Source: Agelas oroides
Lineage: Eukaryota; Porifera; Demospongiae; Agelasida; Agelasidae
Length of the DNA stretch: 64,000 nucleotides
NCBI GenBank assembly: GCA_949130485.1
Contig: OX422201.1
Coordinates: 5,943,627 to 6,007,626 of the forward strand
Reading direction: 5' to 3'
Part shown: positions 21,233 to 33,913 of the stretch, in pieces
How the letters are laid out: each line of letters begins with the position of its first letter
Numbering within the stretch: position 1 is the stretch's first letter
Notes under the pieces: generated by a model
Told to the model about the DNA's origin: nothing
The model's input: only the letters and a program-made list of their open reading frames with translations
Database searches by the model: none
Position numbers and translations under genes: made by a program

Positions 21233-23721
21233 TCAGTACTTAGGCTCCCATTCTGTCCCCACAGCCCAGTCCTCATTGTAAACTGTCTGAAATGCACTCA
21301 CAATGTCGGGGTTACTTAAAACCACCAGCAAGTCCCTGTTGATGCTCTGTTGTGTTTCCGAGTAGGGAGGGTACGAAGTACCAGGTGGAAAGTCACTTGG
21401 GCTCCAGTTTCCTGCAGGAGTAGGTACAAAAGCCAGGTCATTATCACAATTTTTATTATCTTTATTTCTACCATCATCTTGTCACTGTAGCAACAAGCTG
21501 GTTAGGCAAGCTTTCTTAAGTTGACCTTTTTCTCCATACTGAAAGGGTTATAATCCCATAGTAACAGATGCAACAATGGTGTAATGGTTTTTGAATGGGG
21601 TATAGCCAATGCCACAACAATGCATGTTGGTTTTTTTTACACAGCCTCAACAATGGGTACTAAACTGTTTGTTTAAGAACACGAGAACACTCACCTGTAC
21701 TGAGGTGAACTTCTTTGCCATCAATAATCCAGACCTTTTCATGTGTAAACTCAAATCCAGTGAAGGACTTTCGTATCTTTCCCTTCATGCCTGCCTTGTA
21801 GAGTGTACCATAGCAATCCTGAGGAGAAAAAGAATCACAGATGAAAGACGAAATCTGTTGGTGCAAGTTTAGTAGTAAAACCTCAACAAATTTGGTAGCT
21901 AGACAAGAAATTAAATTAGTCTAGGGTTTTAGGTTGAATATCCTCTGAAACAAAATGAAAAACAGCTGTAAGTTTGGCTCTAGCTGACCTGGGCATCCCT
22001 CCAGTCTCTGTAAGAGACTATTCTGTCAGAGACAAGCAAGGTGACATTGACACCCTTCTGCCATAGGTCCAGGAGCTCTTTGCATATCCCATCATCAGTG
22101 ATTTGGTAAATGGCCACCTGTGGAATGTGTTGTGGTGCAAAAAGAGATAGGGAGAGTCTGAAATAACCTGTTTCTTGTATGATTTTTAGCAAAAACCAAT
22201 ACATGGGTATAGGATCAAACGTCCTTACTTCAAGCTATTGTGTCTGTTGTTAAGTAACATGTAATTGTGCATGAGAATCTTACCGCTAGTGAAGATTGGA
22301 CGTCTGAAAGGTAGGAAAGAAAGACATCTCGAGCATTATCAGGTGAGGTGTACGCACCCTTGATTGCCACACCAGTGTAGGTCTTGAGTTGGGTCACATA
22401 AGCCCCGTTGATTCCAGGTGGTGGGGGAACAGTGAAAGCCATATACGACGCATCAGTTATGAACTTCATCTCATCCTCTGTGTACGAGTTATCAACATAA
22501 TAGTCAGTGGATCGGCTCCAATCATACTCAAACACAGATTGGTAGTAGGCTACTGCAGAACAGCTGCAATCCTCTATTACCACTCCCGCTTCTCGGTTCT
22601 TTGTGAACGATGTTTTACTGAAGTTTACAGAAGAGACAGAAGTTTTCTTCCCTTGGTCGATGACCATGAATTTTGAATGCATGAATGTGGTGGTTGTGTA
22701 GAAACGAATTTCCACACCATTCAGACTCAGCCAATCAAGTGGAGTGATTTGGCCCTGGCAAGTTGGCTGGGAGTAGTTGTTTGTGAGCATGCGAACCTTG
22801 ACCTGCTTGACATGAATCGCATTAAGCAGTGCTGGAAAGACTGGGAAGGCCTCGTTTCGCTGGTTATCCAGAGTGCACCCGATACACTCATTATCACACT
22901 CCTTTTTGTAATGAGTGCAGTAACTCCAACTGTCAAAACCTACGAAGGGAGGAAGGGGGGGAAGGAGAGAGTAATAGTATAACCTAACCACAAATGTCTG
23001 CACAAATTGGCTTCTGTGTGACCGCTGTATCAAAAACGGTGGGGCTGAAATGTGCACGTGGAACGCGTGGGGTCCTGTCTCCGAGTGCCGGTCACCCCAG
23101 CGTAGCTGATGCGGACGAGTGTCGGGTCTTACGCAGCGGGTAACTCTGTACAATATCTAGTACAGGCATGCCATTGAACAGGGAGATGAGACTGTTTACT
23201 GTTGTTGTACCTCCTGCGCCCGCCACAAAATGCGCGGTTATAATTAATTATACCCGCCAAAAAATGCGCGCCAAGTGAATACAGGATCTAGGTACTAGGT
23301 ATAGGACAGCTATACTCGCTACACAATGGCATATGGTGACAGCGTCCGCATACTGCCACCACCCAGCTAGCTGAGCTGCATCGCCCCAGGCATGGTATTG
23401 CAGACATGCAACAAAACATGCACAGAACATGCACAAAACATAAACACAGTCGTGTAGCTACGTAAACAAAACGTGCAACTGACCTGGCGTGTAAATGTCG
23501 ATTGTTTCGGTTGCGGACTCGATGAGGCTAATGTAGGTATCCAACGAGTGGTCTGGCGAGAAGTAAGGTGTCACAGTGCACATATCTTCGCAGTTTGAAG
23601 CCGGCTTGAATCGTGCATCGTAGGTCTGCGTCTGGTGATTGTAGCACAGGTCAGAGGAAAGCGCTAGGCCCAGACACGCAGCAAACACTGAGAAAAGTAA
23701 ATGCCAGCTTCTTTCATCCAT
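21233..23721 (-). CDS. Secreted/lumenal phospholipase D-like protein (two HKD motifs)
   Basis: Five-exon model: 23721-23484, 22939-22284, 22117-21989, 21818-21695, 21411-21233; 1326 bp, 441 aa, phases close. An N-terminal signal peptide (LLFSVFAACLGLALS) follows the ATG at 23721. The two catalytic half-sites are HSKFMVID (H near residue 167, then SVNFS) and HEKVWIID (H near 367, then STGNWS). Both fit HxKxxxxD, so both halves of the active site are intact. Many cysteines suit a secreted or lumenal protein. The closest familiar animal relatives are the PLD3/PLD4 group, which act as lysosomal 5' exonucleases, but those are type II membrane proteins and similarity outside the motifs is low. I would not assign lipase or nuclease activity. 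Confidence 0.88.
22985..23160 (+). repeat. Dispersed repeat with conserved GTCACCC core (copy A)
   Basis: It shares GTCACCCCA-GCGTAGCTGATG and a downstream GCGGGTAAC with the repeat at 63405-63595. The GTCACCC...GGGTGAC ends of the other copy could pair as a stem. It lies in intron 1 of the PLD-like gene. Confidence 0.5.
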
Positions 23722-24025
23722 AGCTGCTCGGCACGACGCGACGATGTAGTCGGAGCCTTCTCGCTCACACAATTTTTTTTGCGCTTAGTTGGTTGTAATT
23801 GTGTACTTAGTAACTATTTTTGTGTTTTGAGATCGTGAATCGCTGCTATTTTATTCTGATTACCCCGCCTAAATTTCGCGCTCGCGGCAAAAGCGCGCTA
23901 GCGGCGGGGAAAATGTTGCGGTTTGCCACAAAAAAATTTGTCACATGCACACGTCTGGTATGACCCCCGCCCCCTTCCCCTTTCTATTCTCTCCACACTA
24001 CAGAGCTGTGAAAAAGTTCAAGGCA

Positions 24026-24355
24026 ATGGAGAAGTCCATGTGCAGTAAAATGTTTCATTTTACCCCAGGTGAGGCACAAAGCATCTTGGGGTGAGCCTGA
24101 GTGAGCATTATTGATCCTCCTGCATAGCCATACTCAGGCAGTTTAAAGCGTACTTGCTTTCAGTGAGCAGCCTGGCTTGTCTGTCTTGCATAGTCCATAC
24201 TTGAGTTAGCTAACAGAAACCATGCCAGAGGTAAGTCACTGTATGTGCTGCAAATGCAGCTGTTCAACTTGATGAAGCACCAGCTAGCTATTTTTATACT
24301 GTAACATATGTACATTAGGGTATATACTACAGTTGCACTTAAATTAAGTGTTCAG

Positions 24356-24399
<44 letters not shown>

Positions 24400-26372
24400 A
24401 AGGCTCTTTTCACTCTCTATCTTTCACCCTCCTCCTGCTTTACCTCTTATATACAAGTACTGAAATACCCATTCCCCAGAAATTTTGTTTAACAAGTATT
24501 GCGTGTTTTTGTACTCTGTCTCATAGGCCAGAATTGGCCTGTTGCCTTGTGGCGTGACAATAAAATTTCATTCATTCATTCATTCACAAGTGTCAGGCTC
24601 ATCCCAATTAGCCTCGTCCTCAGGCTCCACCCCAAAAAATTGGGAAAGGGGCCTGCATGGTTACACTTGCACTTTTCTTGTGAGGGGGTGGGGTTTGGGC
24701 ATGAGACTGTCATCACTTGCAGTACAACATGAAGCTGGGCGGGGCCTGGGAATGAGAGGCCAACCTTTACTGTTTCCACAGGATACAGTAATAGAATACA
24801 GTTCTGATTCATTTGCAGCACATACGCTGCTCATGCCAAACCACAATCAGTTGAGTTGCAGTAGAATATCTGCTTGGTTGTATCAATTAACTCCTGGCTG
24901 TGGTTTAGCAGGAGTGCATGTAAATTGCACGTGGTGAGAACACAAATTTAGGAACAGGACTGGCTTTGGGCGAATGTGCTGCTCTGATTGGTTAACACCA
25001 TCAACTAAGCCCGCAAATTCAAGGAACTGCTGGCTGTGGTTTTAGCATGAGCACAGCACATGTGAATTACACGTGTTGAGAATGTGTACAAATCTGCTGT
25101 ATACATATCAAAGTTAATATTTCACTTCGGGTTCTGGTATTGCATGTACCACAGTAAGCGTTCATGATTTAGGAACAGGATTTTGGGTGAATGTCCTCAG
25201 GTGATTGGTTAAACCATCAACTAAGACCACAATTGCACATCCCTAAGCATTTCTGGACAGGTCAGGAGAAACGAGAGCAGTTTTCGTTAAACCACAACAA
25301 TGAATACTGTGTACTTTTGATGTCCATAACTAGTCTCGTGTCCCGCCCACGTGCGCCTCCCAGCGAGAAACGGTCTGGTGAACGAAGTCAAATTTCTTGG
25401 GCTTATTACCCAAAACGGGTAATGACCAATGAGATTGCGAGATCTGTAATTATTACGTAGCACTTCCCTTACAACAGTAAAATTTGTTCATCTCCATTCG
25501 AGTATCCGTACCTTTTTTGAGTGGGTTGGCCGCAAAATGTTTTGATCGTTGGTAGGTTACATTGTCACAAAAGCGTGCGCTAGCCCAAGAAATTCGACTT
25601 GGTTCACCAGACTGTTTCTCCTCGTGAGAGGGTGGGGTCTGGGGACGAGACTAGTCCATAACCTGCCACTGATCTCTCATATTTTGTAGCAAGCAACACC
25701 GACTCTAGCACTGCTTGCAGTCCTGCTTCAACAGAAAATGAAAGACTCTTCAAGGAGAAGCTAAGGTATAGGGTATACATTGATTCCCTTGCTGTGTTTT
25801 GACTTTATTCCCCCATTGCTCTAACACAGTGCCTTCAAGGCAAACCAGGACATGATGGAGCTCGTCCTTCCAGCCTCCCTTGCACCAGAAGAGATTGCAT
25901 GTGCAGAAGAGGTTGCCAAAAATCTTGAACTTCTAACAGAGCTGGTAAGTGATTTGTGTACTAGTAACCGTTACACTATTTGTGTGAGGTATCCTACTAC
26001 CAGTAGTTATCTGCTATGGTTCAAGTACCTTAGCCCATAACTGTATCAAGAAAGAGATAGTCTTGTTCACAGGCCAACTATATCTTGGTTTGTGTTAACA
26101 ACTAATGCATGAAGGAGTGAGGTAGGCCTGGGGCTAGCAGAGAGAGAATAGCAATACAACCTAGTTTCTCTGTTGGATGGGAGGTCTCAGTTATGTAGTC
26201 TTGTACCCTGACCCCCCCACCTTCCTCCTCCTCAAGAAAAATGGTTAACCCCTTTCCTCTTGCATACATAAAACAGGTTGCATGATTTTATATTTTCCTC
26301 CAGGGAAGTCATGGAGTCAGGATTACCAAACCAGGTGTGACTGAAGATGGTGACATACAAATTCCTTCCTAG
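24026..26372 (+). CDS. Small unknown protein (~100 aa)
   Basis: Four-exon model: 24026-24068, 25690-25765, 25830-25944, 26304-26372; 303 bp, 100 aa, phases close. Exons 2-4 look truly coding: 'ENERLFKEKLSAFKANQDMM', then the acidic helix 'APEEIACAEEVAKNLELLTE', then 'GVRITKPGVTEDGDIQIPS' and a stop. It is soluble, with no signal or membrane segment. Exon 1 is a guess (MEKSMCSKMFHFTPA) chosen for phase and a good start context; an alternative ATG at 24222 does not phase. I do not recognise the family. Its 5' end faces the PLD-like gene about 300 bp away. Confidence 0.5.
25331..25653. mobile_element. TAGTCTCG foldback-family element, 323 bp, perfect 9-bp target duplication
   Basis: Flanked by GTCCATAAC at 25322-25330 and 25654-25662. 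The ends are TAGTCTCGTGTCCCGCCCAC and its inverse GTGGGGTCTGGGGACGAGACTA. The inner arms (CGGTCTGGTGAACGAAGTC, TTTCTTGGGCT) pair with ACTTGGTTCACCAGACTG and AGCCCAAGAAA. Confidence 0.85.
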
Positions 26373-26709
26373 CTGAGAGAAATTTCTTTCATAACTCAAA
26401 TTATTCTAATCCCACAAGTTTCACACTATTATCATGGAATCTACCAATAATTAACACAAACTCATATTCAATTTCACCTGCTATTGTTGTCAGTATGTAC
26501 TCATGAACACTTTCAACCATGCTGGTTCTGAGATTCAGCGTTCTTCTGCTGTTTGAGTTCCTTCCTGCTATCACTTATCATGGTTCAGTTTCAATTTATT
26601 CTTTGTTTATGCTCCTAAACAAAACCCAATTAGTTTTAACACTGAAATATAGAATGGTTTCTTCATACTGGTATTTCCATGCACCAGTCACAGACTGATG
26701 TGTAATATA

Positions 26710-27708
26710 TTAATCTCTCTTTGTTTTTATCTCCACTTTCTTGGTGCTAAACACTGGGGTTCTAGCTACCCTGAGCATAATGAGCAGGGGCATCAGCAGA
26801 TACCCCCCATATGCCAGGCCAAAGAGGAGGCGGTCCTTGGTGGCGTACTTTCCATAAAGCTCCTCACGAAGGACTACCACCATTGTCAGTAGCAGCCCCC
26901 ACCCCCACATCAAAGCTGTGTGTGAAGAGGAGGAAGGAGTCAATTGTGCTGGTAGAGGCCTGGGAACAAGATAGCCTTGGACTCCACAGTGCAAACATTG
27001 ACTGGTGGACTTACTTGGAACCCTAATCCACTCCTTCTCAAAGATGAAGGCATAAATGGCTACCATGTAGTATGGAACATAGACAAATGGACTGAACCAG
27101 GCCATTGTTTCATACCTGCAGAGAAGAGATAAACATAGCTATCTCTTGCAATCATGAAATACATACCCCCCCCCCCCGGCTTAGTAAAAAGGGGGGCTGT
27201 AAGCCTCATTCCCAGTTGACCACCCAGTTTTGTGTTGTCTGTAGTGTGTGTGTGGGAGAGACCACCACTTACCACATGGGGTTATGTCCCACTAGTGGGT
27301 CGACTGCTTCACACCACCAGGCATAGTAGTGCAGGATGAAAGCCGGGGGCCACCACCCAAACTCCAGATCCTCCATTGCTAGGATGGAGCCATACACAGA
27401 CTGTGTCCAGTCTGAGTGGGGTGTAGAAAATCATGTGGAGCCTGGAGGCTAAGTTATAACCTTGTCCCTAGTCCCATACCCAGCTTCCTGTTGCAGGAAG
27501 TTTGGCAGGGGACTGAGACCAGCAGAGAGTGAGCTTAACCTATGAGCTTCATGTACATATGTCAAGTACATAATTTTTGCAAGCCACACCCCTTTACCGA
27601 GTATTTGTCGATCCATTCTATCTTACCGATGGTTGCTGCTATCAGGAGGAAGACTAGGAACACGGACACGACGAACAGGTCTACCGGTCTGCGCAGTATG
27701 GAGGCCAT
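26710..27708 (-). CDS. TMEM97: TMEM97 / sigma-2 receptor-type EXPERA protein
   Basis: Four-exon model: 27708-27627, 27411-27273, 27115-27015, 26915-26710; 528 bp, 175 aa (human TMEM97 has 176). Four membrane helices: 'LFVVSVFLVFLLIAATI', then, after the 'WWPPAFILHYY' loop, 'FSPFVYVPYYMVAIYAFIF', 'LMWGWGLLLTMVVVL' and 'LFGLAYGGYLLMPLLIML'. 'EKEWIRVPS' and 'YLLMPLLIMLR..R.P.F' match TMEM97, and the Lys-rich tail fits an ER-retained protein. TMEM97 is an ER/lysosomal protein of the EXPERA superfamily (with EBP and TM6SF), linked to cholesterol transport and NPC1 levels. It is divergent from GCKR upstream (+). Confidence 0.88.
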
Positions 27709-28171
27709 TATGACAGCTACAGGTTAGATCTGTCCAATGCTTACTCTGATGCGGTCTGACGCTCAGAGTGGGAATGGAATCTGGACTACAGTTCAGCCCC
27801 GCCCACTCACTCATGCATGCAAAGATCTAGCCATAATTCATGCTTCAGTGGAGTTATGTTCAGGGTCCAGCTTGCGTGGCCAGACTTGGCACGCAAGACT
27901 ACATCTTTTGCTAGATTTTGGACTGGCAAATAGTCTGTTTTTTGGAAGTACCCGGTACCATTGCGTCTTAGTTTTGGTACTGCCTATAAATGCAAGCAAA
28001 TACTAATAGGTGGGACTTTAACCGGACTGTTGGTCAACAGTCACACAAGTCAAGTGCTTCCACCTCTTTCCATCACATCGAACCTTGTTAGTCTCACAAG
28101 CCAGACCCACAATCTGAGAATACTTGGAGTCAGAGGCATTGCACTGTCATCTCTAGACTGTTAACCACGGA

Positions 28172-31100
28172 ATGGCCAGCCATCAGACAGATAACGTTCA
28201 TCATCCTCCAAATACTCTCCAGTCCATCACTGCCCCAGCCAGCTCAGAGTGGCAGGGGCTCAGAAGAGATGGTTTATCTCACTCCACAGAGAACTGGCCT
28301 CAGTGGTCGAATAAGATCAAGAGTGACTGCTCAGAACATACACACACAACGTACAAAAATAGAAAACGCACGTACATACACAAAGATAGAGGAACACACA
28401 CACAAACAGGTAGAAGAAACACAAAATAAACAAAAATGACACCAAGACGTGAAATGAAATATTTTCTACCTGTATAATTAGAAATTTGCCCAACCACGTG
28501 GCCACATCATGGCACATGACGATGGCTATCAGGATCACAGAGCTTTCCAACGAGCTGACATTGAATATTGACACAGCTGATGCAGTGGTGAGCAATGCCC
28601 CAGCGCTTTAGATTTCTGCATGAGTAGAGGGGGGTGTGGCTGCACACCTTGCACTGCACTGCCAGTTCCACTACCCTTTCAGTATCGGCACGCGGACGTA
28701 CTGAAAGCGATCGGCGCTGCGGGACGGGGGTCTGGCTTGCGAGACTACCTCGATGCATGCACGACTTCAATGCACGTTGACATCTTCATTTCACTGCACA
28801 CACAACAGGGTATTGTTCGTCTCCTCAGACAGAGTGATGCCCAGCTGTTTGCAGGTTGGGGTGCTCATCCCAGCATCAATGATGTCACAACCCTGGAGAC
28901 AATTGACTGCTTAGCTAACAAGGCAGTCATGCTGCTTCAAGTAAGTCTTACAGGAGTACCAAGGCACGCAGACCTGGCAATGAGCAAAACAAGTGGTTCT
29001 GTAGGATGCATGATGACCACTGCTTGTATAGCATGTTAAAATTTAATGTCAAAAGTTTTTCATTCAAATCAACAACAAATTTTAACTAGTGTTAAGGGTA
29101 TCTACCACGCTGGCCTCTATGCACAGTTTGTTGAATTGCAAATTTGTGCAAAACAAATTTAAACAGCTTGCAAGCCAACATCATCAGAATTATTTTTACA
29201 GAATATACATATTGATATACATTCTCAAGAAACTCTTAATTGATAAAATCTGTTGTCTTCCTTTGCAGGGTGGCCATGGTGCAAACAGTGTATGTGAGAA
29301 TGATATAACTTGAATGATACATGGATACGGTACTGCAAGTTACCATATATATACATACCCACAGGCTATTGTGTTCAGTGGGTGTGGCACAAGCGGAAGA
29401 ATAGTACGTGAGATCCGTAGGTCAGGAGATGCATGCTCATGAGTACCTTAAACGTTAAACTACTGATCTAAGCTAGAAATCTTCCATCTTTATCTTCTTT
29501 GTACCCAGGCCTGGTTGTGTAGCCATGGCTTCAATAGTATCCTCCGACAGCTAGGGAAGGAGCCATGTTTTGGCTACCTCCTCTCAGGAGGGGACGAATC
29601 ACTCATAATTAGCAATGAACTCCCTGAGGATGACCCACCGTTAGGTAAACCACTAATCACAGGGTGAACTTTGACCTGTTTGACGTATAAGTAGTTCCAC
29701 ATGCAATTGTTTTGCTCCATCTCAGCTTCTTATTGGATCATTCAAAAACAATTAATTCTGATGACATTGTTTTTGTTTACTATTGTAAGCTGAAGCATGT
29801 AGTAGGACTGCCCCTGTGTTTAACGATGCTATATAAAAGGTAGAAAACCAAGGTGGACAAAGTGACTCCAAACAACCCTCCCTTCGTGTAACGTGTTTAC
29901 ATTATTTATAACGACACTCTATTACAGGTGCTGAAGATTTGAAAAGAATGACTGCAGAAGCTCAACAAGTCATGGTAATATTAGCCTTCTACACTTCAAC
30001 AAACTTTTTTGATTAGTTATTGTTTTCCTCTTTCTGTAGTTCTTTGGCATAACTTGTGGGCTTTCGGCTCCCTATGTTGCTGGACAAATAGATTATGCCA
30101 TGCGCCAGCCGAACTATACCACGGTGCTTGTGGGATTTAACCCAGTGACCCTGGCCAGGGACACTCCCATTGAGAAATGGCACAAAACGTGCAGAGATGT
30201 AAGTGGCTGCATGCATGTGGAGGGAATTGCTTGCATAGCCTTGTTCCCAGACCCCAGCCCAGCTTGTGGGATATAGTCTGGGAACGAGACTGGTGGATCA
30301 AATCAAGCAATCAAACTGTAGGGCCATTGCTCCATAGACCATGCACTAGCTTTAAGTCGTATGTAAAAATTACAACTCTTTCACTCCTTTACAGACATTT
30401 CTCGAGCTAGAACAGCTGTCACAGAAGTCTGACAGAGCAGTCATCCTCAACCCCATTGTAGGCCCCGAACCAATCACCGGTACGCATTGAATACCTGCAA
30501 AGAGAGAGCTGATACTATTGCCTTCCAAAGTGGGCACTGTGTGAGCCTGGACCTGGAGTTCTAGTAGCTGTGCATGAACTCATTGGTATGGGACAGTGGC
30601 GGATTTAGGGGGGGGTAAGGGGGGTGCAAATGCACCCCCCTTTGGCGGCTAATAGTGTATTTTTGCGTACATAACTGCACAAGCTCGAGTCCATCAAATG
30701 ATTATGCAGCAGTGGCATGCAGCAACAACAACCAGGCACAGTTACACACTCACGTATCAGATCTCCAGATGTTTGACTAGGCCTAGAGTTGCTTCAAGAT
30801 ATTCAGTTCGGACTTCCAGCTATTTTAAACAACTCACTAGCTAGCTACCAGTCAGTACTCAATACTTCAATACTCAGGTCAGACAATAATTACGTGTGGC
30901 ATGAATGCATTCACGTGACCAGAAGTGGGCGTGGCAACCCAAAAATTTTCAGGTGAGCTTCACGCGCCAGTGGCTAAACCCCCCTTTCTAAATTTCTAAA
31001 TCCGCCACTGTGGGACGTACTTTAGTTAGTAAGTAACCAAGCCAGCTTTTCTTGACTTGATCACTTCAGGATCCAGTCGCATGAAGGGAGGCTCAATGAC

Positions 31101-33610
31101 AGCAATTCTACTACACACAATCTTTATCACTGCTCTCTCCAGAGCGTTTGGGACCTCCTGCTGGAACCAGTTAGCAAATCCCCCAGTGGACGGTGATGTT
31201 GCTCTAACAAACTGTAACCATTCTGCAATGACGGAGAATTTAAAGTCAGAAGGTTTAGTTGAAGAAGATGCTCTGCAAGTGAGCAGTTGTGAGAACACCA
31301 AAGTGGAGCCGTTTGATGGAGGTGCACAACAAAATGAAGGGCCAAAGTTTTGTCACTCCTTGAGTGGAAGATACAAAGAAGTTGCAAGCACAGTTGATAC
31401 ATTTGCAGCCACTTACCAAAGTGCATACAGGTGGGTCTGAAGACAAAGAAGGAAGAAACATCAGAAGACAGACATGGACACACGTCATAAAAATAAGACC
31501 AGACATAAGACCCTAGCTTGCAAACAGTTAAAAGGCTGATATAATGGCAGATCTGGGAATGAGGCTACATTAGACACTGTACCTACTTCTCACTTCTCCA
31601 GGCCAGCAGAAGGGATAGCTTCCCTGATAAGCCTTGCTGCCAACTGCCTGAGACATCCTGATGGACACCTTTACTACATTGGAGCAAGTGTGTTTGGCAT
31701 CCTAAGGTACAGCACCATTGTCATTGCTATTGGAGACAGTTATCCCATACACCTTACCTATACTCATTATTGTAGTTTGATAGACAGTTCTGAGATGGTG
31801 GACACGTATGGTGCAGCTCTGGATGAAGTGAGAGGTTTCGTGCTTGGAGGATGGGAAGCATGTGGCAATCATGAAGGTCTGTCTGTCACACATGCACATG
31901 CACACACACAAACACACACACACATACACACGCACACACACTAATTTGTTGCCTCTTCCTCACAGGTGACATTTCTGACAAGGGCAGCTTGTTTCGTGTC
32001 TCCACCTCACACTTTGAAGTAGACCTTCTCCCACACCTGACCAGCCATGATGCCGTTATCTGCCTGTGCTCCTCAGAGGAGGATGGTAGCCAGCTGCAAG
32101 ACATCATGGAGAAGTTAGTGACTAGCATTCACCAAGATGTCTCTCAACTTAGCTTGCACCATAGCTGTCTTGAGAATGGATAACCACCATGGCTCTCAGA
32201 GTGGTCTGGCTATGGGGTAGCTAGTGTATTTGCTCATGCTCTTCCTCGACGACCTGCAGAGTGTTGTCAACTCCTGCAAAGTGTGGTCTACTTGTTCTCT
32301 GTGGACAAAGCAACACACGAGACACTCAACCCAAGCACTTCCACAGCCTCCTGGGCAGACGGTTGGTGCTTACATAGCTCTCTCTAGCCTTGTACCTAGG
32401 CTGTTTGGTAGGAAAACAGTCTGGAGGTGATCCCTCAGAGTTCATAGCCTAACACTCATGGAGTATCACCATCTACAGGTACCAAACCACTGTCTTAGTG
32501 ACCTTGCCCCAATTCAACGTCCTTGGAACAGGTATGTAAAATAACTTCATTCCCAGTCTGCTTTTTTGAGGAAGGAGATGACCTGGGAATGAGACTGATA
32601 TGTGATGTGTGTTCACTTACCCATGACTCTAGAGTCTATATTTGCTGGCTTTGCGTTGAAGCTGATTCTGAATGCAATATCCACCGGTGCCAACGTGCTG
32701 AAGGGAAGAGTGTACGGGAACACTATGATCAATCTCACAGTTGCCAATGACAAGGTCAGTTGCCATGGATACTGAATACATCATTCTCGTGATAAACTGA
32801 ACCTGATTGGCAGTTGTTGTTATTGGTATATGTACAAGGTAGTTTACACTGTAAACAACAGAAGGGTGAATAGCAGTTGCTCTCCTGTTTGTTTCTCAGC
32901 TGTATTATCGTTCAGTTGACATCATCTCTGAGTTGAGTGGGGCAGGTGAGAAAGCAGCTGGAACTGCACTGCTTAGAGCAATCTACAGAGATGACGATGC
33001 CGAGAAGGTAGGTGGAATTGTAAGATCTTTTTCTGGAATAGGAGAAAGTGTATTGTTCTTCTGAGAATACATGTAGTTGGAACCAGACTAGCTTCTTCTA
33101 TACTCTGCAGTGTACTTTGTGTTCCCAGGCCTTCCCTGCCTCCAGTTTTTGGAGGTCGGGAAGGCATGCGAATAACGTTGGCACCTTGGGGGTGTGGTTT
33201 ACACTAAACTGCTAGTTAATTGCTATTCCATGAGTGTAGTCAACACTGTGTGGTGGTATGCCAACTATTCCTGCAGTACACATCCCAGCCGATATCATCC
33301 CACATAAGAGCCGCCATACAGCAGAACATGGTAAGCTCTTAATCCATAGGTGGAGAATTTTGTTGAAATAGTAAGACTGTTTGGTGTGATTTTAGTCTCG
33401 TTCCAGCTCCTTCAGGTCACTGACAGTGTGCATATTGTAAGCAGAACCGGGGAAGGTCTGGGAATGAGGATAGGAACTTCATTTGTTGATTCTGTGCAGG
33501 TCATTCCTGTGGCAGTGGTGCTGGCCAGTGGGAGGTCCAGAACAGTGGCTGAGGCACTTGGCTTGATCACTGATGCTCACAGTTTGAGGACAATCATCAA
33601 ACCACGATGA
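28172..33610 (+). CDS. GCKR: Glucokinase regulatory protein-type double-SIS protein
   Basis: Eighteen exons assigned: 28482-28587, 28809-28940, 29269-29289, 29365-29403, 29509-29644, 29928-29974, 30040-30198, 30395-30479, 31070-31430, 31602-31706, 31776-31876, 31966-32113, 32260-32361, 32479-32531, 32633-32754, 32900-33007, 33277-33330, 33500-33610; 1990 bp, exactly in frame (662 aa plus an unresolved N-terminus, possibly from ATG 28172). SIS1: 'ITELSNELTLNIDTADA', 'GIVRLLRQSDAQLF', 'VFSGCGTSGRI', 'ITCGLSAPYVAGQ', 'NPIVGPEPITG', 'SSRMKGGS'. SIS2: 'YYIGASVFGIL', 'LNAISTGANVLKGRVYGN'. GCKR binds and inhibits glucokinase, sensing fructose phosphates; the fold derives from bacterial MurQ etherases. 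Relative to human there is a ~70-aa insert in exon 31070-31430. No glucokinase is in the window. Confidence 0.9.
30596..31011. mobile_element. hAT-like non-autonomous DNA transposon (~415 bp)
   Basis: The ends are AGTGGCGGATTTAGG and AAATCCGCCACT. The flanks TATGGGAC and TGTGGGAC match at 7 of 8, suiting an 8-bp hAT target duplication. No ORF. It lies in a GCKR intron. Confidence 0.6.
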
Positions 33611-33913
33611 TCTTCTATAACATACAGAGGACCAGAGGAACAATATTTCTGCATTATCTGTTTGCTATAGTTTTGTATGTGTGCATAAAATGACACAGGT
33701 AAATATCATTACTGTAGTAATTATTGTTCTAATTATAGACCAAAGCTGCAGTCCAGAAAAATTGAAAGAGGTATAACATCAGCTGCATGAACCTGCATTT
33801 CTGCATTATCTGCTTGGCTATAGTTTTGTAGGTATGCATAAAATGACACGGGTAACAAGTATAATCCTTGTTCTAATTATAGACGAAAGCTGCAACTCAG
33901 AAAAATTGATATA
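33610..33913 (+). repeat. Duplicated segment upstream of RFESD
   Basis: 33635-33770 and 33798-33910 share TTTCTGCATTATCTG, CTATAGTTTTGTA, GCATAAAATGACAC and TTGTTCTAATTATAGAC-AAAGCTGCA. The second copy ends 3 bp before the RFESD ATG, so the 5' flank or leader has been duplicated. Confidence 0.7.
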
